A stretch of 64,000 nucleotides of DNA from assembly GCA_021776335.1 (NCBI GenBank), contig JAJFGB010000007.1:496001-560000 (forward strand). Direction: 5' to 3'. Each line of letters opens with the position of its first letter. Positions within the stretch are counted from its first letter, which is position 1. Below the pieces are notes generated by a model. The model made no database searches. It was given only the letters and a program-made list of their open reading frames with translations, and was not told the origin of the DNA. Position numbers and translations under genes: made by a program. Positions 35,478 through 44,900 of this stretch are shown piece by piece. Source of the DNA: Hyphococcus sp. Lineage in GTDB: Bacteria; Pseudomonadota; Alphaproteobacteria; Caulobacterales; Parvularculaceae.

Positions 35478-35977
35478 CTTAACGTGATCCGGCGCGTGAT
35501 CGGTTCTATGATAATCGTCGCGTGCGCATTGCCTTTCGACAGCGCGATCTCATAACCCTTCAACCAGTATCCGGGACCAATAATGATCCCCGCCTCATTG
35601 CCGTCTGCAACATCAATCGCAACGCCGCGCGGGAGATCGCGGTCAATGGCAATCGCCGAAATTGCATAGCCCGCATCGGCGATTGTAATTGTAACGGCTG
35701 TGTTGGCGGCGTCGGCCTCAAGGCGTGCGCGCTTGATATCCGCCAGCAATTGTTCCGATGCCAGTCGGACAGCCAAATGCGGAGAGGCGCTGCGTATGCC
35801 GCCGCTGGCCATCACCGCCATCAGTGAAATGAGCGCCAGGGCGATCAGTAATTCGAACAGGGTTAGGCCGCGTTGATTGTGGGCGTCGCCGGAGCATTTC
35901 CAAGCGAAGTGGGAACCGGTTCGCGTGAAGGAAGTGCGACCGAACAATAATCTACCGTCTGCGGATATCGGCGTCAT
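35474..35977 (-). CDS. gspH: T2SS minor pseudopilin GspH with repeat-derived leader
   Basis: 167 residues. Cleavage site NQRG|LTLFELLIALALIS with Glu at +5. The leader before Gly is unusually long (about 37 residues) because a dispersed DNA repeat (35892-35939) has been inserted in frame and is translated as TRTGSHFAWKCSGDAH. The globular domain is normal. Start ATG 35977 overlaps the gspG end by 26 bp; no nearer in-frame ATG exists. Confidence 0.85.
   Translation of the reverse strand: MTPISADGRLLFGRTSFTRTGSHFAWKCSGDAHNQRGLTLFELLIALALISLMAVMASGGIRSASPHLAVRLASEQLLADIKRARLEADAANTAVTITIADAGYAISAIAIDRDLPRGVAIDVADGNEAGIIIGPGYWLKGYEIALSKGNAHATIIIEPITRRITLR
35892..35939. repeat. dispersed repeat inserted in gspH leader
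   Basis: 48 bp with the central near-palindrome around AAGCGAAGTGGGAACCGGTT, ends GAGCATTTCC and GGAAGTGCG. I recognise the wording from a common intergenic repeat of Rhizobiales-like genomes; here it is within a coding leader. Confidence 0.7.
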
Positions 35978-36404
35978 CTCCCTCGCCCCCCTCTACGCCG
36001 TCGCGACCAAAGCTGATCACCGTAAAGGCATCGCTGCCGGCTTCGACTTCGTAAAGATAAGGTCGGCCCCACGGATCGATGAGGCCAGACTCTTCCTTGA
36101 AATAGGGCCCGCGCCAAAGCTGAGCGTCTTGCGATGTCGGCGCTGTGATAAGGGCGCCGAGGCCCTCCTGATCGTCCGGATAGCGCTCGAGGTCGATATA
36201 AAAAAGTTCCAGAGAGGCTGCTATATTGGCGGCTTGTGCGCGGGCGACATCAGCTTTGGCGCGACCGAGATAACCGATGACGCGCGGCGCAATCAGTGTT
36301 GCAAGAAGCGTCAGGATTGCCAGCACCACAAGCAACTCAAACAGCGTCAGGCCGCGTTGCGTCTGCCGGCGCGTGGCGCCTTTTTGATCAGTATACTGCG
36401 TCAT
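35952..36404 (-). CDS. gspG: T2SS major pseudopilin GspG
   Basis: 150 residues. Cleavage site QRG|LTLFELLVVLAILTLLATL with Glu at +5 (LTLFE). Typical GspG middle (AANIAASLELFYIDLERYP) and calcium-site end (WRGPYFKEESGLIDPWGRPY, FGRDGVEGG). Builds the pseudopilus rod. The C-terminus overlaps the gspH start. Confidence 0.95.
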   Translation of the reverse strand: MTQYTDQKGATRRQTQRGLTLFELLVVLAILTLLATLIAPRVIGYLGRAKADVARAQAANIAASLELFYIDLERYPDDQEGLGALITAPTSQDAQLWRGPYFKEESGLIDPWGRPYLYEVEAGSDAFTVISFGRDGVEGGEGDDADIRRR

Positions 36405-37605
36405 TAAGACTTAATACTCCCGCCATTACCGCCGCGATGACCCCTGCAGTCATGAGGCCCATTATTGCGGTCATAATCGGCCCCGACAAGGCGGCAAATC
36501 GTTTGAGGCTCGTTGTGATCTGTCCATCGAGATAATCTGCTGATTTCTCGATCATCTTTCCAAGATCGCCGGTTTCTTCGCCAAGTTCGAAAAACGACAT
36601 CGCATCGCGCTGGAAGGCGGGCGTTGCTTTGGCCGCTTTCGACAAAGGCGTCCCATTGCGGATATCGGCTTCGATCGTGCTGACCCCGTCACGTATATGG
36701 CTGTTTGAGAGGGCGGCGTGGGCGATGGGCATGGCGCGGGCAAGCGGCATCCCGCCTGACAAAAGTTCGCCAAGGCTGCGGCAATAGCGAGCCGTCTCCA
36801 TTTTGCGGACCATGGCGCCGAGAATCGGCGCCGAAAGCACCAGGCGCTCCCATCCGCGCCGGTTGCGGTCGATAAAAAACCGCGTGAGCAAAATCAGCGC
36901 CGCTAATCCGAAAGCGGCAATGTGCCAATAGGCCCGAATAAAGGCGCCGGCCGCAAGCACGAAGCGGGTTTCCGCGGGCGGCGAGGCGCTGGCCGAGAGA
37001 AACACGGATTCAAATTGCGGCAATACGAAAAAACTCAAAAACACCATGGTCAGGACAATCAGCACAAAAAGCGCGGCCGGATAAATGAGCTGGCTGACAA
37101 TTTCCTTGCGCAGCGTTGCGCGCGTTTCAAAAGACGAGGCGAGGCGGGCAAACTGGCCGCCGAGATCACCCAGCGCTTCGCCCGAAGCGACAAGCGCAAT
37201 CATGATCCGCGGCGGCGCAGCGGGATCGCTCGTTAATGCAGCCGACAGCGCTTCGCCTTTTCGAATCTGATTGTGCAGCCTTGCGGCGAATTGTTTTAAA
37301 CCTTTACGTCGCGCCTGATCGGCGATGAGGGCGAGGGCTCTCGATGCCGTCACGCCCGCATTCAGAAGATCAGCCATGCGCGCGCAAAATAAGGTCAGAT
37401 CATTATGGGAGATGGCCCCGCCTGTGCGCCGGGGCGAAAACAGCCGCACCGATGTTTGGCGTTCCTCTTCTATATTGATCGGCGCGAGGCCCTGTTCCTT
37501 CAGGCGCGCGATCGCTTTGTTGAGATCAACGGCGCCAAGCGCGCCTTTAACGACGCTGCCTTGGTTGTCTTCCGCCGAATAACGCCATTGCCGGTCAGTC
37601 TGCAT
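36388..37605 (-). CDS. gspF: T2SS inner-membrane platform protein GspF
   Basis: 405 residues. Two T2SSF repeats with membrane helices at about 170-195, 222-245 and 375-400, and the motif GNLLS-type helices replaced by LYPAALFVLIVLTMVFLSFF. The second repeat has ARYCRSLGELLSGGMPLARA. Works with GspE to drive pilus assembly. Overlaps gspE by 11 bp and gspG by 17 bp. Confidence 0.93.
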   Translation of the reverse strand: MQTDRQWRYSAEDNQGSVVKGALGAVDLNKAIARLKEQGLAPINIEEERQTSVRLFSPRRTGGAISHNDLTLFCARMADLLNAGVTASRALALIADQARRKGLKQFAARLHNQIRKGEALSAALTSDPAAPPRIMIALVASGEALGDLGGQFARLASSFETRATLRKEIVSQLIYPAALFVLIVLTMVFLSFFVLPQFESVFLSASASPPAETRFVLAAGAFIRAYWHIAAFGLAALILLTRFFIDRNRRGWERLVLSAPILGAMVRKMETARYCRSLGELLSGGMPLARAMPIAHAALSNSHIRDGVSTIEADIRNGTPLSKAAKATPAFQRDAMSFFELGEETGDLGKMIEKSADYLDGQITTSLKRFAALSGPIMTAIMGLMTAGVIAAVMAGVLSLNDAVY

Positions 37606-39295
37606 AAGACCCCACCGCCCGGTTCACTTCACTCATGACGGTCAGGTTTTGCGCGGCTTTCGCGCGCCCATCCTCCAGAAGGGTGACAAAACCCTGGGCC
37701 TGCGCCGCCTCGGCGATGATCTGCGCGCGGGCGCCGGTTTTGATTTCATTGCGAACCGCGCCGTCGATTCTCATCGTTTCGGATATGACGATACGGCCCA
37801 AAAAACCGTTTCCATGACATTGCGCACAGGGCGCAGCGCCATCTGTTCCGGTGGCGCCTTTGCAGGCCGGGCAGATGCGCCGCACCAGGCGCTGGCCGAC
37901 AACCCCAAGAAGGGTTGAGGCCACAAGGAAATCTTCAACGCCCATATCCAAGAGACGTGTTACCGCGGATGCGGCGTCATTGGTGTGCAGTGTTGATAAA
38001 ACCAAATGCCCGGTCATGGCGGCGCGCATGGCGATCCGCGCAGTTTCAGCATCGCGCATTTCACCGACCATGATGATGTCGGGATCATGGCGCAGGAAAG
38101 ACCGCAATGCATTTGCGAAGGTGACGCCGATTGCCGGATTGACTTGCGATTGGTTGACGCCCGCAAGCTTATATTCAACAGGGTCTTCAATCGTCAGAAT
38201 TTTGCGGTCCCCGGTCGCGAGCAAAGTAAGAAGAGAATAAAGCGTTGTGGTTTTGCCGCTGCCGGTCGGGCCCGTAAGCAAGACAATGCCGTTCGGCGCC
38301 GCGATCCATTCGTGCAATTGATTGCGGGTTTTCTCGTCAAAGCCAAGGCCTTCAAGCTCCAGGGGCGCGCGTGATTGATCAAGAAGCCGGATCACCAGGC
38401 TTTCGCCATTGACGGTTGGCGTCGTCGAAAGCCGCAAATCAATAGCGCGCCCGCCCACGGGAAAACTCATGCGACCATCCTGGGGTCGGCGCTGTTCGGC
38501 AATGTCGATATCGGCGAGTATTTTTAGTCGTGAAACAATTGACAGCGCTTGGCCGCCCGGCAGCATATCAAAATCCGCAAGGCGCCCGTCAATGCGCAAG
38601 CGCACAAGGGTCTGGCGCGCCATGGGCTCGATATGAATGTCGGATGCGCGCTGGCGTGATGCCTCCGCGATCAATCGGTTAACATAGCGAACGACGGGCT
38701 CGGCGCTCGCCATTTCTTTTAAATGGCTGATATCGGAAGCGGCGTCGCTTGCATCGCGCTCGGCCCCGGTCAACTCTGTCTCGGGAAAAATCTGCGTGAA
38801 CAACCGGTCGAATTGCGATGCGGTGACAATCGAGCGTTCCATTTCGCAATCCAGGGCGAAGGCGACCCCCGCGATGGCTTCCTCATCCGATGGATCGACA
38901 ATGGCGATGATTGCGGCGCCGTCATCAATTGAAACCGGCGCCAGCCTTCGGGCAAAAAGGAACTGTCGGTTGAGTGCGTGATTGAGTGTGTTTTGTGAGG
39001 GTGAATTTGGCGTGTTGCGCATTGTTTCGCCCCAAAGGGGGGCGGAAAAAACGCGTCCATAAGCACGCGCAAGATCGTCTTCCGTCGCGAGGCCCAGCTT
39101 GCAGATAATCTGGTCGAGCGGGTCGCGGTTCTCCCTCAGGATAGATGCGACGTGGGCGGTATCTAGCTCGTCAAGAACACCGAGCGCACCAAGGGCCTCC
39201 AAAACGCCGCGGCGGCGATCGTCAAAAGCATCAAGATCAGGTCTTTTTGAAAATGAGCCGTCCATGATGTTATGCAATAACGAAAAAAACCGCAC
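37595..39295 (-). CDS. gspE: T2SS assembly ATPase GspE
   Basis: 566 residues from GTG 39295; ATG 39265 is also possible, and neither has a strong Shine-Dalgarno. N-terminal GspE N1/N2 domain (about 15-180). ATPase domain: Walker A GPTGSGKTTTL (about 341), Asp box, Walker B region PDIIMVGEMRD, His box TGHLVLSTLHTNDA. A tetracysteine zinc module (CPACKG...CAQC, about 475-497) follows, as in typical GspE. First gene of the eleven-gene operon. Confidence 0.95.
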   Translation of the reverse strand: MRFFSLLHNIMDGSFSKRPDLDAFDDRRRGVLEALGALGVLDELDTAHVASILRENRDPLDQIICKLGLATEDDLARAYGRVFSAPLWGETMRNTPNSPSQNTLNHALNRQFLFARRLAPVSIDDGAAIIAIVDPSDEEAIAGVAFALDCEMERSIVTASQFDRLFTQIFPETELTGAERDASDAASDISHLKEMASAEPVVRYVNRLIAEASRQRASDIHIEPMARQTLVRLRIDGRLADFDMLPGGQALSIVSRLKILADIDIAEQRRPQDGRMSFPVGGRAIDLRLSTTPTVNGESLVIRLLDQSRAPLELEGLGFDEKTRNQLHEWIAAPNGIVLLTGPTGSGKTTTLYSLLTLLATGDRKILTIEDPVEYKLAGVNQSQVNPAIGVTFANALRSFLRHDPDIIMVGEMRDAETARIAMRAAMTGHLVLSTLHTNDAASAVTRLLDMGVEDFLVASTLLGVVGQRLVRRICPACKGATGTDGAAPCAQCHGNGFLGRIVISETMRIDGAVRNEIKTGARAQIIAEAAQAQGFVTLLEDGRAKAAQNLTVMSEVNRAVGSYAD

Positions 39296-39684
39296 AGGTG
39301 CAAGTAAACAGCAAGCGCTGACGAAGAATCACCCACGCGCGGCAAGAATTGGGCCCGTTGTTCCAAGGTTCAGAGAAAACAAAGATCCATCCGAAAATTT
39401 GTAACGTCCCCACTCATAATAGGAAGCGTGTGATGTTCCGGAAAATATAATGAGCAGTTTGACTTACAGAGAGCATGAATAAGTTGTGTGGCAGGGTCAA
39501 CGCAGCACCAAGTTGTGATGAGTGAATGCTCACATTGGTCTTGTGGAAAACTATTACCACGCAGTGTTTCTAGTAATTTGTTGAAGTTTTTTGAAGTTAA
39601 ATAGCGCGTGTGTAAAATTGTGAGTTGACAGTACACAATGATTCAATAGTTGTTGCGCTCCGGATTGATTGGGAGAGTCATCTT
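39296..39684. other. 390-bp divergent promoter region
   Basis: Lies between gspE (minus) and the exported-protein gene (plus), so it should hold both promoters. TTGACA at 39625-39630 is a possible -35 for the plus-strand gene; no matching -10 is convincing. No gene seen; AT-rich relative to flanks. Confidence 0.5.
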
Positions 39685-40071
39685 ATGAAACGCATAAAAA
39701 CAATCTTGTTTGGCGCGGCGGCAGCTTCGGTTGCGTTGATGACGACGCCGGTTCTGGCGAACGCCACGATTGATTTGCTGCTTCAAAAAGATGTCGCGTT
39801 AGAGATCATCAAACCAAACGGGAATACTCAGCTACTCTTTCTCGATACTGACGGAACCTATGAAACCACCAGGGGCGCCAAGGGCAAATGGACCGTAAAT
39901 GGCGAGGATTTTTGTGTAACGCGCAACCAGGCGTCGAATTTCGACGGCCGCGGCGGCAAAAAAACCTGCGGGACCGTGCTGGAGGGAAAGTCTGTTGGGT
40001 TTAGTTGGGTTGTGCCGTCCAATGCCAAGGGCGACACCAAATATACGATTGTAAATGCCAGTAGAAAATAA
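39685..40071 (+). CDS. small exported protein
   Basis: 128 residues from ATG 39685 with Shine-Dalgarno GGGAGAG. Signal peptide KTILFGAAAASVALMTTPVLA cleaved after VLANA or LA. Mature part is a small beta domain with two Cys (FCVTRN, KTCG) and resembles no family I know. It is the first plus-strand gene next to the T2SS operon and may be a secreted substrate (inference). Confidence 0.65.
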   Translation: MKRIKTILFGAAAASVALMTTPVLANATIDLLLQKDVALEIIKPNGNTQLLFLDTDGTYETTRGAKGKWTVNGEDFCVTRNQASNFDGRGGKKTCGTVLEGKSVGFSWVVPSNAKGDTKYTIVNASRK

Positions 40072-40247
40072 AGTTGTGTTCCAGCCGGGCGCGTAGATCT
40101 ATCCATCTGACACTTCGCCCTGAAATTTGATGACTGCGCGCGGTTTGCGCCGCGCTGACGTCGCCTTTCGCAAAAATTGCGAAGGCGCGAGACGGGTGAG
40201 TTGCGCCCAAATCTGGCCGGCATTGGTCAAAACTAAAACGAGGTTAC

Positions 40248-41855
40248 ATGAACCGGCATCTCAAGATTTGGACCATCGCGAGCGTTGCAGCGCTGATCAC
40301 TGCGCCGGCGCTAACGCAAGATACGTTCACCTATGATAAATTGGGCCGGCTGGTTCAGGTTGATTATGACGACGGTCAGGTCTCGAAATATACTTACGAC
40401 CCGGCGGGCAATCGAACTTTGGTAGAGCAGGGCGGCGCGCCGGCGCCGTTGGATGACCTGGCCAGCACGGCGGTCAACACAGTTAAAGAAATCAATGTTC
40501 TGGCGAATGATACTGATCTCAACGGCGACACGTTGACGATTTTCAGTGTGACGACGCCAACCAATGGCGCGACGCAAAAAGTTCAAATCGCCGGGTTCGA
40601 CTGGGTGCGTTATACGCCGAACACGAGCTATAGCGGCCCGGATAGTTTCTCTTACACGGTGACCGATGGGGCCACGCAGGTCAGCGCCAATGTGACTGTC
40701 GATGTTGTCAGTAACAATGGCGCGCCCGTCGCTGATAATGAAACAGAAACCACCAATGAGGATGTAGACCTGATCGTTAGCCCGCTTGTCGGCGATACAG
40801 ACCCGGATAATGATCCTCTCAGCATTGGCCTTATAACAGCGCCGTCCCACGGCACGGCGACAAAGAACGGCTCCACGATTACATACGACCCGGCCCCTGA
40901 CTATTTTGGCCCAGACAGCTTCACCTATGAGGCGAGCGACGGAAGTCTCACTGATATTGGCACTGTAACAGTCACCGTAGTTTCGGTGAACGATGCGCCG
41001 GTCGCTGACACTGATGCGATTACAACCAATGAAGACACGCCCGGTACAATTGATCCGCGTATCGGTGACACGGATATCGAAAACGATCCGCTGACCGTCA
41101 CATCGATCTCGCAAGCGCCATCGAATGGTGTCGCAACGTATACGGCCACATCCGTTACCTACACGCCAGCCTCCAACCACAATGGCGTCGATATGTTTAA
41201 ATACACCATATCGGACGGCAATGGCGGTACCGCAGAAGGGCAAGTGGATGTAGCGATTACGGCAGTGAACGATCCGGTGATTGCTGTCGATGACACAGAG
41301 GCGACCAATGAGGATACACCGCTCACTTTCGATCCGCGTGCAGACGACATTGATCCGGACGGGCCCGCGCTGACGGTTACGTCGGTGACCGTGCCGCAGC
41401 ATGGAACTGCGAGCTATACCTCGACTTCGGTGACTTATACGCCAGCTGCGAATTACAACGGCGCCGATAATTTTGATTACGTCGTGTCGGACGGCTTGTC
41501 GTCGGACACCGGGCGGGTCGATTTCACCGTCAATGCCGTCAATGATTCGCCGGACGCGGTCGTCGATAATTACACCAACGTCAATAAGCTGGTGTGGACG
41601 ACCCTCAATGTGCGGGTGAATGACACCGATCCGGAAGGCGATACGCTCACGATCACTGCGGTGAATGACGGGCCGTCAACCGTTGAGATTATCAATGGGG
41701 GCACGCAGGTGCGGTACAAATGCACCGGCGCTGCATGCGGCGAACCTCAGGATTTCAATTACACGATTTCAGACGGCAATGGCGGCACGGATGTCGGCAC
41801 CGTCAATGTGACCCATCAATCCGGCGGTGGCGGTGGCGGCGGCCCCGATCCATAG
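40248..41855 (+). CDS. exported YD-repeat plus tandem-95 repeat protein
   Basis: 535 residues. Signal peptide to about residue 24 (SVAALITAPALTQ). One complete YD (Rhs-type) repeat at about 25-60 (FTYDKLGRLVQVDYDDG, KYTYDPAGNRT). Five tandem-95/cadherin-like Ig repeats of about 90 residues follow; in repeats 1-4 each has an NDTD- or GDTD-like turn and a PxxxYxGxDxFxYxxxD end, and repeat 5 is degenerate and contains two cysteines. The tail is Gly-rich (seven Gly) and ends PDP. Cell-surface or secreted; adhesive role inferred. Sits between the T2SS operon and the giant Rhs gene on the same strand. Confidence 0.8.
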   Translation: MNRHLKIWTIASVAALITAPALTQDTFTYDKLGRLVQVDYDDGQVSKYTYDPAGNRTLVEQGGAPAPLDDLASTAVNTVKEINVLANDTDLNGDTLTIFSVTTPTNGATQKVQIAGFDWVRYTPNTSYSGPDSFSYTVTDGATQVSANVTVDVVSNNGAPVADNETETTNEDVDLIVSPLVGDTDPDNDPLSIGLITAPSHGTATKNGSTITYDPAPDYFGPDSFTYEASDGSLTDIGTVTVTVVSVNDAPVADTDAITTNEDTPGTIDPRIGDTDIENDPLTVTSISQAPSNGVATYTATSVTYTPASNHNGVDMFKYTISDGNGGTAEGQVDVAITAVNDPVIAVDDTEATNEDTPLTFDPRADDIDPDGPALTVTSVTVPQHGTASYTSTSVTYTPAANYNGADNFDYVVSDGLSSDTGRVDFTVNAVNDSPDAVVDNYTNVNKLVWTTLNVRVNDTDPEGDTLTITAVNDGPSTVEIINGGTQVRYKCTGAACGEPQDFNYTISDGNGGTDVGTVNVTHQSGGGGGGGPDP

Positions 41856-41923
41856 ACGCTCACATGTTTAGCCATGAGCTCTCTTGATTTCGACCCGACC
41901 CAAACGCCTTGAAGGATTATCGA

Positions 41924-44900
41924 ATGAAACCGTCATATTTTGCATCCACTCTGTTCTCGGCCGGTTTTGCGCTCTCGGCTTTTGCGTCCTTTGGCGCTGC
42001 TGCAGACGATACGCTGTCAACGGCGGTGAATGGCGGCGCGGCGCTGCAAACGCCGACATCTGCGCTCACCTATTATAACGGGCAGTCGCAGACCATTACG
42101 GCGCCGGCGGCGGATACGCGCATCGATGCTTTGGCGCGGGCGCTCAACTATGATCCGGACCTCATTTACGAGCATGTCAGGAACCATATTGAGTTCACGC
42201 CGACCTTTGGCCTCACCAAAGGCGCGATCGGTGCGCTCTATGACGAGGCGGGGACCGCTTTTGATCAGGCGCAGCTCATGGTCGAGTTGTTGCGGGCCGA
42301 TAATGACCCGAACACTGCAGGCGTTCAAAATACACCGGCGAGTTACAAGCTCGGCCAGTTATCGCTGAACGCAGCCGAGTTTGACGAGTGGTTCGGGATC
42401 ACCAATGCAAAAGCCGCCTGCGATGTGCTCGCTGATGGCGGCATCCCCGCGACCGTCAATGGCGGGACAGATTGCAGCAACATGTCGGGCAATGTTTCGA
42501 GCGTCGTCATGCTGCATATTTGGGTCGAAGCAACCATTGGCGGCAGCAATTATGTTTTTGATCCCGCCCGTAAAATCTATGAACAAATCGGCGGTGTTGG
42601 CCTTGCTACATTAAAAACCCAGATGGGGTTTACATCATCTGGGCTTAACGCACAGGCGACTGCAACGCTGGGCGCCACCAATGGCGTTCCCTGGGCGAGC
42701 AATATCAATTACACAGGGATTGAAAGTTACCTTGGCGCGCGCGCCAACACGCTGATCACCTGGCTGAAGAACAACCATCCCGACGCGGCGCTCGAAGAGA
42801 TCATTGGCGGTCGGCGCCTCACACCTTATCGCGGCCCAGCGTTGCGTCAGACCGCCATTCCCGATCAAACCGCTGTCAACAAGACCTGGACCGGCGATCT
42901 CCCCGATATCTATCGCACCAAAGTGACGATCTTTGTGCAGGGCTGCGGCGATGGGCAAACGGCGCCTTGCCCGAGTTTTACGTACAACACTTATGCGGAC
43001 CAGATTGCCGGCAAGCGGGTGGCGCTTGGGTCGAAAGAGGCCGGTACCGGTTTGACCAACAAGAACCAGGCGGATGTGCATTTGTTCATCGATGGCGCCA
43101 GCGTTGCGATGATTGCGCGGCCGCTGAGCCAATCCGATCCTGTTTGCAGGGTTCAGCAAGGCGGCATCGATAAATTCATGCCGGCCGGCGGACCTGCCGA
43201 TATCAAAATTACCGTCAATGCGCCCTACGCCGCCAATAGCGGCGCCTATATGGATCGCGTCTATGACACACTTGCCGAACTCGATGAGCCGGCGGCGCTT
43301 ATCCTTGATTTTGGCGACCGCCGCGCCGGCAAAGGCCATGATACGGTGTCAGAGCAGCATCATGAGTGGGTCCACCCTTATCAGCCAGCGGATTTTTATC
43401 ATGATTGGGAAAGCATAAACCCGGCGACGTTTCCAGGCAGTGATTTGCCGCGGGTCAGCAGTGATAAACAGCGCTTTACCATTGCCAAAAGCTATCTTGA
43501 CCAAACGGCGCAATTGCGGCGCATGGTGGACGGGCTATTCAGTGCACGCACGCAACACCATTATTCCATCGGTGTCGCCTGGAGCCGCACCCAAACCGGC
43601 ATGCAAGTGCGCGGGGATGTCAGCTTTCCATCGGCACACCCCTGTCAGCCGCAAATACTGGATGCGGCAACCAGCCTTGATGTGGTTTCGGGCATATCAG
43701 CCAATGCGCTCGACGGCGATGACAATGTTTCCAAACGCCTTGCTCATTTGGTTATTTCGTCCGGCGCCATGATCGAAGGCAGCGTTGGCGAACAGGCGAC
43801 CGACAGTCCGGTGGTATTGAATACCCAGTCACGTTTTAAATGGGCGTCGGAAAAGCTCTCCGGTGAAAAATTCTACATGGTGACGGCTGCAAATTATGCA
43901 GCGGCGTCGGCGCTGGTCGCCGATGAAGCCTATGCCCAACCCTACATCAATGCCGGCTACTCCGTTCTCATGCCGGCGTCCACCAATTTGGGGCCAGGGC
44001 CTTCCGTCGGTGTGCAATTTGCGAGCGGCTGCCATGAATTTAATGGAATTTGCAACAAGAGTTATATGCCGTCGAATTATCAGGGCGGCGCCTTTGTCGC
44101 CTTTGACAGCAGTTCTGGCTCCGGCGCCTATATGGTGCAATCCGGCAGCGGATTTTATGGCGTTAAATGGTTGAAGGGCGGCGGCGCCACGGAAGAATTC
44201 GACGAGTTCGATCCGACGCAATTGCCTGATGTCATGGAAGAAGATTATGGATTGCGCGCTGGCCTTGTTGACGGCGTTTCCCTGCAAAATGGTCAGCTTA
44301 CCTATCAACCGGCGCCGGACCTCGTCACCGGCTCAGGCTCGTTCCCCTACAGCCTTGCCTTTCAGCGCAAGTTCAAAGCCGGCCAGACGCGCTCGCGCGG
44401 CCTTGACCATGGCTGGACCCATAATCTCGATATGCGGGCAAGTTTTGGCGGCGACGGCATGGAAGCCCTCGGCGTCTCGAGCCCACAAAATGCTGCGGCC
44501 GCCATCACAGCGCTGATCGCGGCCGATTCAATCCTCGAAGCATTCGTTGCACGCCGATTGATGGCATTTCAGATCATCCAGAACTGGCAGCGCGAAAAGA
44601 TGGCCAACAACACGGTCACGCTGATCCAGGGCAATGACACAATCCAGTTCTATAAACTGGCGAACGGAACGTTTAATCCGCCCGCCGGACAAACTGGATC
44701 CCTTGCCCAAACCGGTACAAGAGCTTTTTATGTGAGCGCGGGCAATGCGGATTGCCCGGTCGATCCCGTGGCGGCTGGCGGCACCGGCGCCTGGGGCGGC
44801 GCTAATTGGTCGAGCCTTTCCGTTGATAACAAGACGGGTTCCTGGTGGTACGGCAATGTATCGCTCACCTACACATCGGCCAATGGCGACAAGCAGACGT

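Noticed and set aside
40311-41402. 363-codon minus-strand frame
   Set aside because: Lies wholly opposite the tandem-95 repeats, and its content is an Arg/Ile-rich mirror of them.
40500-41800. Repeats as a CRISPR array
   Set aside because: The periodicity of about 270 bp is coding (tandem-95 domains) and the repeats are diverged. No CRISPR array was seen anywhere in the window.
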